64,000 nt of DNA, taken from positions 62,001-126,000 of the forward strand of contig SSNU01000131.1 of the NCBI GenBank assembly GCA_012064415.1, read 5' to 3'. Below the pieces are notes generated by a model, which made no database searches, had not been told where the DNA came from, and was given only the letters and a program-made list of their open reading frames with translations. Of the stretch, positions 23,072 to 34,829 are shown in pieces. Position 1 is the first letter of the stretch, and each line of letters begins with the position of its first letter. The stretch comes from Gyrodactylus bullatarudis (Eukaryota > Platyhelminthes > Monogenea > Gyrodactylidea > Gyrodactylidae). The position numbers and the translations under genes were made by a program.

Positions 23072-23574
23072 TCAATTCTTCCTATTCTAACCAGGTGTAA
23101 ATCTTATTTTATCAGATTTTTATGGTATGCTAAGAATGTTTAAAAATAAATCATCGAATTATGATTTGATAAGAAGATTTTAGTGAATATTCTTAGTAAT
23201 TACTAATAATAATTACTAATTATTCATTAGATAATTCAAACATTTTTATCAATCATATTATTGATATAAGTCTGAATTACATAACGCCTTGAGATAACTC
23301 TATTCCATGCCATTTTCTATATTTATACTTCTTCCCCATATGCAACAAGATTCGAGTATTAAAATTCGAGTTTTACGTACCTCAATATTTTCTTGATGGT
23401 TAGAACAAACATAATGACACAGCGGGTCTTGAAATATTCAAAAATTGTAAAATTTTGTGCTGATCCCGAATCTGTTCTAAGATCTGAAAAAATCTCAATA
23501 ATTTCTGATCTAATTGGAAAAAAACGAAAAATACAAAAGTTTAAAATTTCCCAAATTTAAAAAATCAATTTTCG

Positions 23575-23992
23575 CAGAGACCGTAAACTCCATTCTATTA
23601 ATTTTTCGCGATTGGATTATTAAATTAAATTCTACGTCGATCGATATGACATGTGTACACATTGTGTAGGAGTAGAGTAGGATCAATTTTTTTTGATTGA
23701 CGCTTAAAAAACCGCTTTATTATCTGGGGGTTAATTTTAGGATTAATTGACTTTCCGATGAGATTTTTCGAAGTCTTAAGACATCTAGATCAAAAATTTA
23801 TAAGTTTTCCGGATCTGCTATTGACTTTCCGTTAGCTTATCGCAAACAAGCTCAAAAACCTTTATTTACAATTATCATGAGTAAAAATTACATGAATATG
23901 GCTAGAGTATTAAAATGAGCCTACAAAATGTCATATCCATCGACGCAGAATTTAATGTTTTATTCAATCGCGAAAAAATTAATAGGATTACG
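23575..23992. repeat. Inverted repeat (foldback type), about 65-75-bp arms
   Basis: The left arm (about 23575-23651) and right arm (about 23929-23992) are reverse complements. They include TTTTTCGCGATTGGATTATT and its complement and an ATGTCATAT block at the inner ends. Weaker complementarity extends outward to about 23500 and 24035. No coding content. Confidence 0.65.
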
Positions 23993-24352
23993 TTCACGGT
24001 TTTTATATCTAAACTTTTAGAGATCCCAATTAGAAGTACAAGTGTGCTTCATTATCTGGATTACTCTCTTTGGGTAATGATGAAAAATTAAGCAAAGTTA
24101 AAATCTTTATTTCGCTTCACCATTACTTTAAAAAATTAATTTTATATAGGGCCTATATTATTTTAGTATTTAGTAAATACTATTTACTGATAGATACTGA
24201 TGCAAATTCATTGATAAGGATAGTAAATAAAATTCAATGAATTTGATTTATTACAAATACTTGAAGGACCATTGAATTTTTGAAATGTTCTCATAGGAAG
24301 TTGAGAGGGATTTTAACTTGAGTTAGTTCAAAAATCCTATAAAATCAGAACA

Positions 24353-24515
24353 ATGACATTTTATTTGAATTTTATTTTTAAAGTCTTTTGGCTTTATTTC
24401 ACAAAGAAATATTTAAAATTTCTCAATCTGAAATCTCTCGACGACATTGCTGGATTTTATTCCAGCAGCCAACAAGCCTCTAATTCATCATTCAATACTT
24501 CATATAAATCGACAG
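24353..24515 (+). CDS. Candidate upstream exon of the kinase gene
   Basis: A frame opening at 24353 runs into a strong donor, GTGAGT at 24516, in phase 1. It ends in a Ser/Asn-rich segment (SSSQQASNSSFNTSYKST). If spliced to the pyrimidine-rich acceptor ending at 26740, the codon completes as Glu and continues in the kinase frame (GESLVYNPNDEYF). The true 5' limit is uncertain: acceptor-like sites near 24413 and 24464 would trim it. This is an inference from splice phases only. Confidence 0.35.
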
Positions 24516-24521
24516 GTGAGT

Positions 24522-25640
24522 CTTTTTCATCTCTATAAACTAAATTAGATTTTGAATTTCCTAAAAGTTCATGATATTTAATAAATATTATTTATGATGT
24601 TCAAAAAGATTTGGCCTAAAAGAAAATCTGCATTTTCCGGGTCGCGTCAACTATACTTAATAAGTACTGTACTTATTGGGAATTTTTTTCCAACTGAAAG
24701 AAGACCATTCTCTCATTTGTTAAGGAAGTAAAAAAAATATTTCTGAAATAAACGACGAACCTTCTCCTGAAAAATTTTTAGCAGAGCTAATGTGTAATAC
24801 TGTATGATCTTTACAGTTTCTTTTAGAGAATGGCTATTTTTGTGAATTTTACTTTCTTCTAGGGTTATATTTTTTTCACTTCTGGTTCGGGTAGAATTTT
24901 GTTAGAATCATGTCATATTTTCTCCGAAATATGAGTCTCATTGAGTACCAGAGTTTAATTTTTTGTAAAAAATCTCTCTTGTAAAAAAACTGATTTTATT
25001 GAATAAAACTTGAGAAGGATCAGTTGGGTATTAGTGAAAATAAAGTTAATTAATAAGAAGTTGGGAATCTATGTTTTTTACAAAAATCTTGATTTATTAT
25101 TCGAATTTGTTAAAGATTTTTAGAATCCTACTCATGTTGGCCACTTTTACCATTTAAAGAAAAATTTCTGAAAAAAAATTAGTTTCCTGATGACTAAAGA
25201 CATATGTTCTAAAGAATTTGTAGTTTTCTAATCCCATAAGCAAAGAATTCATCAAATTTAGAGTTGAGAAAGGGGATTAAATTCAAAGGTTGTAAAGATT
25301 TGAGTTGGGGATTATCAGAATTTCAAGATGAAGACTATTAGGGAAATGACCTATGAGATCAAAGTGCTCCTCCTGAAAAAAATCTCTTTTCCACAATGGG
25401 AGTTCGTGTTGTCCTGAGGATAAATGAGTCTACAGAATCTCAGATATTTCATGACGAAATGAAACCTGAATACTCTAGAACGCTTAATTGAATCTTTAAA
25501 AAAGGATTTAAGCATTTGAAAGTTCTCTGATAGCCCAGTTCCCAAGTAATACGTCTATCTGACAATCTGCCGAAAACCTTTCTAATCAAAATACTAAATT
25601 TGTCAGAACTAGTTGAATGATTGCTATTGGCCTTTATTAT
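24522..25640. other. Non-coding, foldback scrap at 25046-25150
   Basis: A diverged foldback left tip (AAGTTAATTAATAAGAAGTTGG) lies near 25045, with the usual following block. The remainder shows nothing recognisable. It may lie inside the kinase gene if the upstream exon is real. Confidence 0.3.
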
Positions 25641-25830
25641 TATGTTCTCTAATTTTTCATGTATATAAATATATTAAGTCGGTGTGTGTGTCCGACGAAA
25701 ATAAAGCTTTATTCACCAATCAACTTTCGTTCGTTCTTTAAACTAGCATGACTTCTAGTCAGCAACCTCCAAATATTTTCGAGGAAATCAGGCAACTTAT
25801 GTCCGATAAAAATACTAAAAAATACTGATG
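25640..25830 (+). mobile_element. LTR-retrotransposon scrap: LTR-like end plus gag-like start
   Basis: A TATATAAATATA string is followed by a GTCGG...CCGAC hairpin, an AATAAA (25702-25707) and a short leader. Then comes an ATG at 25748 opening MTSSQQPPNIFEEIRQLMSD before a stop. The order TATA, hairpin, AATAAA, leader, gag-like start is what an LTR junction looks like. A similar AATAAAGCTT...ACTAGCATGACTTC arrangement occurs near 14873. No protease, RT or integrase was found nearby. Confidence 0.35.
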
Positions 25831-26712
25831 CTTTTCAATTCTAGAAATATCTAATAAGTTCAAAAAAATAGAGTGAATAATTTTCTTTCTAATGGTACCG
25901 AATTTGTTCGAATTCATATTAGTTTTGGAAGATAAAAATTTTTGTTCAAGTTGGAGTCCCATTGCTTATCGCACAAGTAGTAATTTAAGATATGGAGGCT
26001 TTTGAGTAAAATAGTTGATTCGTGGGCTTTATTTAACAGATACTACAGAACAGGCCAGACAGAAAATTTATCGACTTTTTTATCATTTTAATTTATAATT
26101 GCATTTTCATATTTATATCAGTTTTCAATCTAGTTCTAGAAATTAATCAAGAATAATCTTGGCATTGCTTCTTATTAATTAGAGATTATCCCCTTAACAA
26201 CATATTAATTTATCGTTTGATATTCAAGTCTAAATACATGTATTAAGAAATTGTTATCTCCATTTATGTTAAATATTTTAGCAACAAGAAAAATATCCTA
26301 ATTCTGAGAAATGATTCCAAAGAAATTTTTGGTTGATGCTCAAGATCATAATTATTATTTAGAGAAATAAAATAGGATTTTCAGATTATTGAGTTAAATT
26401 TCTTTAGATCTACTCAGTATATCACTGACTCATTTCAGATTTTGAATCGTCATCAGAGACCTAACATAGATTTAATGAAGCCAGATAACGAAAAATTCTA
26501 ACTTTAATCAAGCTTTATTCGATCAATTTCTTTTCTTCTTGATGAAAATTAGGATTTTAAAAAGGATTTCGGATGTATGTCTAAAAAATAGACGTTTGTT
26601 TTATTTGCAGAAAATTATTCTTATTATTCAGTAAAATTCTCTAAAAACTTTGTTTATAAAATGTGATTTCTTTATGATATTAGGATGAATTTCTGTCAAG
26701 TAAATGATGTAG
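25831..26712. other. Non-coding upstream of main kinase exon
   Basis: No recognised feature. The pyrimidine tract and AG at 26724-26740 are considered under the kinase. Confidence 0.3.
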
Positions 26713-29700
26713 ATGATTCACAGCTTTTTTTCGTTTCAAGAATCTCTAGTCTACAATCCTAATGACGAATATTTTGAAAAAAAATCAGATTCATTAGACA
26801 AATTTTTTCGCATAAAATTTTGTCCAACAAATAAGCACGAGAAGGCTAATTACAAGGACCCATGTCCCTGCATAATGGCAAAAGAATTTTATTTAAGAAA
26901 ATTTCAAGAAATTCATTTTATCTGGTCTTCGAAGAGTGTCGAGAAGGTTGAAAATTTTGATGATTTCAAATTATCTCAACCAGTATCTGTTGTTAGTGGT
27001 GGCCAAGGAAGTGTTACACGAGTCTTTAATGAACTGACTAATAGGGTTTTTGCTATGAAAATAAAGACTAAACATCACAGTTACTCAATCGACGACTGGA
27101 GAAAGGAATTTCGAGAGGTTCAATTCCTCAGAATCCTCGATCATCAATTCATTGTTAAGTAAGTGATTATTGTTCATTTTGTAACCTTACCAATTTCAAG
27201 TAGCTAATTTTAATAAATAAAGAAGAATAAATTATCAAAACTGAAAATTTATCTTGTCTATTCTACTAATTTAGAGTTGACACTAAACTAAATCAGTAGT
27301 TTTCTGATCCCACTTGAAAATATCTATCCATATCGTTTACAAAAGCGAATGCTGAGAAAATATTCTGAATCAGAACTCTATTGAGTACATATAGAAATTC
27401 CATTTTTAATTCTTATTCCTATTTTCTATATTTTAGATATCTTCATCAGTCAATAAGAAAGATATTTAATCAAGTATCAAAATCAACATTTTAACTTTAA
27501 GATCATTAGAATCGAAAATTTCAAAAAGCCAGTCCTATTGTTCCCCAAAACAATATAAACAAAACAATCTTTTGAATAAAAAACTCAACCAATGAAAAGT
27601 TTCAAACTTATGATATCATTAAAATATTCAAAATCATGGACATTATTTTTAAATTTTTGAGTCAAAATCTATAACTTATTTCAATGTATCATAGTATTTA
27701 AAGTTCTACTTGAGATCCCGACCACTCAAGGAATTGAATATTCTAAAACTCGTATAATATTATTATGATAAAATAATTTTTGCAGCGCCGAATCAGCTTT
27801 CTTGATCTTTAACAGACGTAGTAATTCATTAATCAAATTGATCTACAATTCCATCTTTGTTATGATTTTCGGGTGTTAAGAAGCTTAAACCTATTTTTGA
27901 TTCTTGTATCAAGCTCGGGTAGAGAGTAAATTCTAATTTGAAGATCAGCTTATCTTTTTAACAGGCAAGATTCTTGTGAATAAACCATAATCTTGCTTTA
28001 AAATTTGAGTTTAATTTTAGATAGATTTATTGCATTAAAAATGATAAATTGGAATTCGAGCAACACATCCAAGTCTTAGCTAATCTGCATTCGAGAGTAA
28101 CTCTTAGTTTATACAAAAATGTGACAAAACTGAACCGTGTAGACTCTAAGAAATCTGGAAACTTATCTTTGTTTTTTACTGATACAGGCTTCATTACGTT
28201 TTTCTACAAAACGATGCAATGATTTTTATGATGGACTATCTTGAGAATCGTTCGTTATGGGAAAATTTGAAAAAATACGGCTGTTTTCCAGAAGTATTTG
28301 TCAAATATTATGTTGGATGTATCCTATCAGCTGTACAGTATTTAAACAGGAACGGTATTGTGTACAGGTAATTATAAATTTCTCATTGATTTGAAAGGAA
28401 AATTTACTGAGTAATAACTTATTACTAATAAGGCATGGATTTCATAATGACTAATCTCAAATAATTATTATAATGACATATGAGATTTTTTTGAGTTTAC
28501 TCACGAGATGAATTTAACTAAAATCCGGATTTTCAACTTTCAAAAGCAAATTTATCGACAAAGAAAGTTCCAATATCTTTAAACTATTTCCTCTCCTATA
28601 AATAGAATCTGAATGATCTTTTAAAAAAAACTGATCCAATAAATAATTTAAAATCCATATGTACTGAAAACCAAATTTTATATAATTTTTACAAATTTAA
28701 ATGATTCATTTCATCACGCAAAATACTTTATTCTAGGTAAAATAAACGTTAGGAACATACTTTTAAAAGTCAAACCAATTTTTTTATAATTGAGCTTTAA
28801 CAAAGTATGATCACTGGATATTTTAATTTGAATACTATCCCAAAATATCACTTCTTCTTCAAAATAGTTTTTCGTTTTCTTAGACTTAATCGTTCTTATT
28901 ATTTTGGGAGAAAAACATCCCTTTTGTATTACCTTCTCTCTATTCTCATAAAACAAGATAATTATTTTCTTGATTTTTTTAACTGCATAAGATCATCGGG
29001 AATAAATAGTATCAAGGGAAACTAAATCTTTTAAATCATCATAGATTCATCAATGTTTTTAATGAAAACGCTGTAAAAAGAGTCAAATCTCTTTCAAAAT
29101 AAAAACTAAATTTGAATATAAAGTAACTCTAGTTGGACCTCATGACTAATGAGTCATTAGACTAAGTGGAATTTTTTCCTTCACCATTGCTTGCATTGAT
29201 GGAAAGTTAAGTGATTTGAAGTTGGGAATCTATGATTTTTACAAAAAGGTCAATTTTTTCATCAAGAATTCGAATTCGTTAATACGGCTGATGTTGGCTA
29301 CTTGAAGCATTTGAAAAATCCGATTTTTTCGAGCTTTGAAGTTCTAAGTTTGAACTGAAAATTTTTTATTGATATGAAATTGGAAGGGTAATCAAAAGAA
29401 GTTAAATCATGTCCTGAATTTCGATTTTTTTATTATTTTCACTACCTAAAAATCAGTGAAATTTTGATAATTGAATAAAAAAAAACAAATAAAGTCTGCA
29501 TCGGAGTATAGGATTCAATAAAATTCATCTTCTTGATAGAAAGATTCTCATCTGTGTTAGATCAATTTTTCTTTTTGAAAAACGACTCTACAACATAACT
29601 AACGCTATCAAATATCCAGGGATTAATTTACAGATTTATGATTTTGATTGATTTCTTTTATATTGAATTACTATATTTTCTCCTCGATTTATTTCATGTT

Positions 29701-32700
29701 ATATTCAAAAAGCAACTGGAAAGAAATCAGATAAAGAATTGAATTTACCAAAAAACAGTTAAAATTTTTCTCAAAAATACCGGAGATCTTATTACTCGCA
29801 ACATTACCCTTCATGTCCCATTGAACACATCACTTTCTTAAGCGATAATTTGAACTGAAATAACTATTTATTCACCCCTCATTAGAAAGGAAATTTATCA
29901 AGCTACAAAATTATGTATAACTTATAAAGATGACTTTTCCCTGATGCCAGAGTTACTTAAAGAAGGGCGAATTTTTTTTAATGTAGTCGAAAAAAATATC
30001 TTTGGAACGTTTTTGAAAACCTATTTGCTGAGGCCTTAGGAAAAATAAAATATCTTAATATTGTAAAACGACAGCTGTAGATATCTGATATGCAATAGCC
30101 TGCTCGATATCTTAGAGTCAATTTTAACCTCTATTATTTCTGAAAGGATAAGTCGGCTTTCAAAAAGAAATTCAGATTCGGAATCAGCGTAATTATTTTG
30201 GTAAGGTTGCAAATTTTCTCATTTGTGTGATGAAAAAAAATAATTTGGGACATGGAGAGTTAATATTACAATTACAAATTTAACGGTGATTTTCAGCTTT
30301 CTAGTTTAATAGAGATCGTTAAAAACCTCTTTCTATTATTCTGCCACATTAAAATCAATAAAAATCTTTAATTAAAAACATGGGATTTTTGCGCCAAATC
30401 GAAATTTGAAAAATGACCATACTTTTCTTAAAAATAATTTCAGTAATTCATTGAATTATATGAGTAATCACAGTAATTGAATAAAGAGCAATAATTTTAT
30501 TCTAAAAACGGTTAGAATATAAAGAAGATAATTTCGATTTCAATATTTCAGAGACTTAAAATCTGAAAATGTAGCTTTGGACAAACGTTGGAGACCGAAG
30601 CTCATTGATTTCGGGATGGTAAAGTGGCTTGATAAGAAGTCAGAGCCAATTATTATAAAAAAGATGGAAGATCGAGAATTTAGAAATCATGAATTGAAAT
30701 TTCATAATACTGGATATCACTATGCAAGGTATATGGCACCAGAGATTGGCTCCAAAGGCGAATCGGTCCATGAAAATACTGACAGTTGGGGCATAGGATT
30801 ATTAGTCATGGAAATGGCTCTAGGCTATGGAATGTAAGCAATATTTATTATTTTATACTCCTAAATCTTATCCGAAATAATTACATCATTATAATCAAGA
30901 TTTCATTTGTAGCTACATTTGCAACACATCACGGGAAACAAGATCATTTTAACCCTTAAAGTTCCAGAGAATTTATTTTTTCATGATTCGCATTCAATCT
31001 TTTGTCTATCCTATGGTTTGTGAATAAGCTGATTTCAAATTCATAGTTGTTTTAACGCAATTAGGATTTTTGGTTCAGAAGTTATCGATCAAAAAATGGG
31101 ACATTTTCGATTTTTGAGATCATAAATTCCCATCTTCATCGAGAATAAAATACGAGTGGGGATAAGAAATTTACATTTTAAAAAAGATCCTGTTTCTCGT
31201 TATGTGTTGCAAATGTAATAACTAAAATCTTGATGAAATAACAAAGGGAAAAATAAAGTGAATTTCCATAATTTTTTCAATCTCATCCTAGTTAGAATAG
31301 TGTTATTGAAGATTTCAGATTCCATCATGGAACAAAACAATTTTCCTAGTGTTGACCATGATTACAGTTAAAACATATTACATGCAAGAAAGTATCGAGT
31401 AATTATTTCTGTTGTTTGAATAGATTTATAAAATCTAGTTACGATTAATTCTTCACTTGGAATCCTTTTGGTAGAACTGTTTCTTGTTATGGTATTCGCT
31501 CTCATCGGGAAGAAGATTTAGAATTGAGACGCTTCAATAGATCAGGTTAATTATTTAATTAATTTGCAGACGAAATTGAGAGGCTTTTTATACAGGATGT
31601 TCAAGAATAACACGGCGTGTCACTTTTTAAAAATTATAATTAAACAATGAGAAAATAATTCTTTAGATCTTCCTAAACAATGGATGTTGGTGAACTCATC
31701 TAATGTGCCTTGACAAACCTATAAGTCAAGAAAATCAAGAATAATTTGGAGCTCCTTAACCCTCTCGTACCCAAAGGAAATATATGTCCGCAGGAAGTTT
31801 CTTTGGGAAAAATATTTTTGTAAATCTAAATTACAAACAATTATAATATCTGATTGTCAACCTTCGCGGATAAAATATTTCGAAATTGGATGTTTAGCTG
31901 CAGCTTTCAAGATTAGGTTCATTAATAAGAGTCCTCATAATAAGTTTCTGATTTTCTCAAATGTCACAGGAACCTTTGTTATACTCTGAAATTATCGTGA
32001 AAAGTTTTTCTATACGTCATAATAAATTTTGTCATTTGTGTATTTCCTTACAAGTTGTAAAGAGATTCTGAACCATTAAAAATTCTAAAAGCATATCTGA
32101 ACAAGTTAGGCCAAAATAAATATTCTGATTCAACGTCCCTTGAATAGTATAATATGTCGAAAGAAATTCTTATTTTTAATTCTTCCAGCGTCTCAAAGAG
32201 ATTTAAACACTTTCAATGGAGAGATTTCGAAGTTCATCTATCTCATAGAATTTCCTGTATGTTTCTATTAATTAAGTTAATCAATAATATAGATTCAATA
32301 TCATCAAAAGTATTCGTGAAATTCTCATGAGAATTCAATATCGATTACCTAATTATAATTTTAATCGTACCAGTAATTGAATCATGCTAGATTTTGATTA
32401 TGTCTTATGTTGGTCATTTTCAACAAAATAATTAAAATTATTCACCAAATCAACTCTTAATCATATTGGAGAGAAAGTATCAGACGAATGAGTTTTTTTG
32501 TCGAGAGATATAAATGAAGAAAACCTTAGAACCTGTTGCTTGAAGACTGTATGATAGATTTTTGGGTTAATAAAAAGAACAGTTATTTCCAGATGAGTTC
32601 TTATTCATGAATTTGAATTACCAAGATTTTTTCCATCGATACCACAGAAATGATTCCAAATTTCGGAATCCAAAGTAATCCATATAATAAAAAAATAAAT

Positions 32701-33974
32701 GTTTACTTTGTGAGCCTATTGACGTCTAAACTACCCAACCAATTTTCATAAAATTTTAACCAGTCATAGATTACCTCACGGACCATGTTCGTAGCAAAAC
32801 AAATTTCTAGATTTGATCTTAGTTGGGCCGTAATCTCGATCAGAACCGAAAACGTGCCTGACCAATCAAATGGCATCATTTTTGTCGTTTTTACATGTTA
32901 ACAGGAAAACTTTCTCCAATTTTAGGAAACACTACATAGTGGGTTCCGATCGAAATAAAAATAAGAGGGAGCAGCTATTCTCTAATTTAACAGATACATA
33001 ATGAATAGAGAAAATAATATTTTAATATGCCTACTTCTTAGTAGAGATGATAGTTTTGTATTTATTGAATCAATAGTATTGATTATTTGCGAATCTACTG
33101 AAATGAGTTTCATTTTATAAATCTCAACCCATAAAAATTCATCGTACACCTTTCAGACATACCATATCATTCCATCAGTTATTATTTCAGAAAAAAATTC
33201 AACAGAAAATCTTGTTAATGGGATTTTTATCAAAGAACTTTTGAGAAATATTTTCCTTTGAAAGTTGTATTCTTTTCGAATAGAAATATTTTCTTTTGTA
33301 ACTTTTTAAAATATTTTCTATGAGATTAAAATTTTTTATTGATACGATAATATTGGTTCTACAACATAGAATATAAAAATTAATTTCTGATTTTGAAAAT
33401 TTTTCCTTAATAAAGGATGAGAAATTTTTTTAAAAAATACACCATATTTGCTTGAAACGATTTAAAGTTGAGACTTTACATAATCAAAAATCTCAGATTT
33501 CTAAAAAGTTTCTAATTTCTGTTCGAAAATGGATATCAAAAAAATATCTTCATAGAGATCATAATTTCTCATTTAAAATGAGTAATTTTTTATCTATATG
33601 AATAGATATCTGTTCAAATCTCCTGATATTTTATTGATAATTGATTCTTCAGTTTTACAGCTCTTCCTTGGTATTCAGAACCAAATTACCACTGGGACTC
33701 TGATTGGATACTTAAATTGGATAAAAAAGAAATCAAAAAATCTTCAAAATTTCTGGTCAAATTCATTGAAGCCACAATGATCCGTAAGCCAGAGAAAAGG
33801 CTATCTTTAGTACAATGTAAAAATCATGAGTTTCTCAGAAATATTTCAATGGATCACATCCAAAAGATTGATGGTCCCTCTTTGAAGAATATGAGCCCTG
33901 AAGAAGTTGATAACTTTAGAATTTCACTCTTCAACAACCCTTCGATTATCATAATCGGAACTTCGAGAAAATAA
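26713..33974 (+). CDS. Divergent AGC-type Ser/Thr protein kinase (PKA/PKG-like)
   Basis: Exons 26713-27158, 28188-28367, 30552-30833 and 33653-33974 join in frame through GT-AG introns of 1029, 2184 and 2819 nt to give 409 residues if translation starts at 26713. The ATG directly follows an in-frame TAG; alternatively an acceptor ending at 26740 joins an upstream exon. The kinase domain spans about residues 83-370. The glycine loop is GQGSVTRV (97-104), with Thr in place of the third Gly. The ATP lysine is K116 in FAMK, the helix C glutamate is E135, the catalytic loop is YRDLKSEN (208-215), the metal loop is DFG (228-230), MAPE is at 270-273 and the helix F Asp is D286. YRD instead of HRD and the FIVKLHYVF segment point to the AGC group, nearest PKA/PKG. 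The activation segment lacks the usual TFCGTPEY phosphosite, and no hydrophobic-motif tail is seen. All catalytic residues are present, so activity is likely; the substrate is unknown. AATAAA at 33998-34003 marks the end. Confidence 0.8.
27159..28187 (+). other. Kinase intron 1
   Basis: The donor is GTAAGT and the acceptor ends ACTGATACAG. No nested gene or element was seen. Confidence 0.7.
28368..30551 (+). other. Kinase intron 2 with a foldback scrap
   Basis: The donor is GTAATT and the acceptor ends CAATATTTCAG. About 29205-29480 carries a diverged foldback arm (GATTTGAAGTTGGGAATCTA, then a GAATTCGAATTCG stretch). Chance frames near 28714-29025 lie on opposite strands and are not genes. 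Confidence 0.65.
30834..33652 (+). other. Kinase intron 3 with MITE ends
   Basis: The donor is GTAAGC and the acceptor ends TTGATTCTTCAG. Near 30950-31040 lies a copy of the end of the TTAACCCTT element of 8865-9825 (TTAACCCTTAAAGTTCC, then CGCATTCAATCTTTTGTC). A foldback tip (TTCCCATCTTCATCG) lies near 31125, and another TTAACCCTC end near 31757. Confidence 0.65.
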
Positions 33975-33997
33975 TTGAGAAGAAAAAATTTCGTTTT

Positions 33998-34003
33998 AAT
34001 AAA
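33998..34003 (+). terminator. Poly(A) signal of kinase gene
   Basis: AATAAA 24 bp after the stop codon. Confidence 0.5.
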
Positions 34004-34784
34004 TTTTATTTCATTTTTTTTCATTTGAAAAGAAGATTTCTTTATGATCAAAATATAGCTATAATTTCCTTAAATTAATTCCAAGTTTTAATAAAGTGAC
34101 TGAATTGATAAAGAACCACTTAATTATAAGACGTCTAAATCAACTATTTTAGACGATCTCTACTTTCTTATGGGTTCGAAAGGGCTTAATTAAGATTATC
34201 AAAAATTAAGTCGAAAAAATGCTTACTTGTTGAAAATTAATAAAATTTTGATGTTCCAAGATCTCCGAAAATTGACCCATCCGTCAAGAGTTTTATGATG
34301 TTTAATCATGATCCTAAAAATATACTTACTCTTAATTTGAGATCAACAAAACAAGGGGAAATCCAGCATTATCTAGCAATACATTTCAAGGTTGGGGTAT
34401 TACTGTACTTAGTTTTCTTAGAAAATTTTGTACCCAGATGATGTTTTGCACATTTTCTCTATTCAATTTCAGCATTTATTGAAAATTGGCCAGTGATTGA
34501 AAATATTTGGAAATATCAAACAAGTAATTACGAAAATTTTACTCGTAGTTCTATCGGAAATGATTTTAAATATTTTTCTATTTTGAAATTTCTAATATTC
34601 CATGATATTGACTGACTTATATGTGGTAAATATTTGCTAGAAATGTAATTTCACAAAAGCCTACACGAAAAAATCGAGAAGACTAGGAATCTACTTGATA
34701 GTTAAAAATTTATAATTAGAATAAGATCAATTTTTACTAATCTTTTTAACTTGTGTAAATATTTTCCCAATTCAACCAAATTAC
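34004..34784. other. Intergenic, nothing recognised
   Basis: Short AT-rich gap between the kinase poly(A) signal and the TATA box of the next gene. Confidence 0.4.
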
Positions 34785-34794
34785 TATATAAAAG
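34785..34794 (+). promoter_or_regulatory. TATA box of plus-strand saposin gene
   Basis: TATATAAAAG about 40 bp upstream of the ATG at 34830. A start site 25-30 bp downstream would leave a leader of roughly 15 nt. Confidence 0.55.
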
Positions 34795-34829
34795 CTTTTT
34801 CTTGGAGTAAATTAGCAGAAAGGAAAAAA

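Noticed and set aside
32720..32930. Stretch with CTACCCAACCAATTTTCAT, reminiscent of dispersed-repeat ends
   Set aside because: No terminal structure, hairpin or coding relic was found to support a named element.
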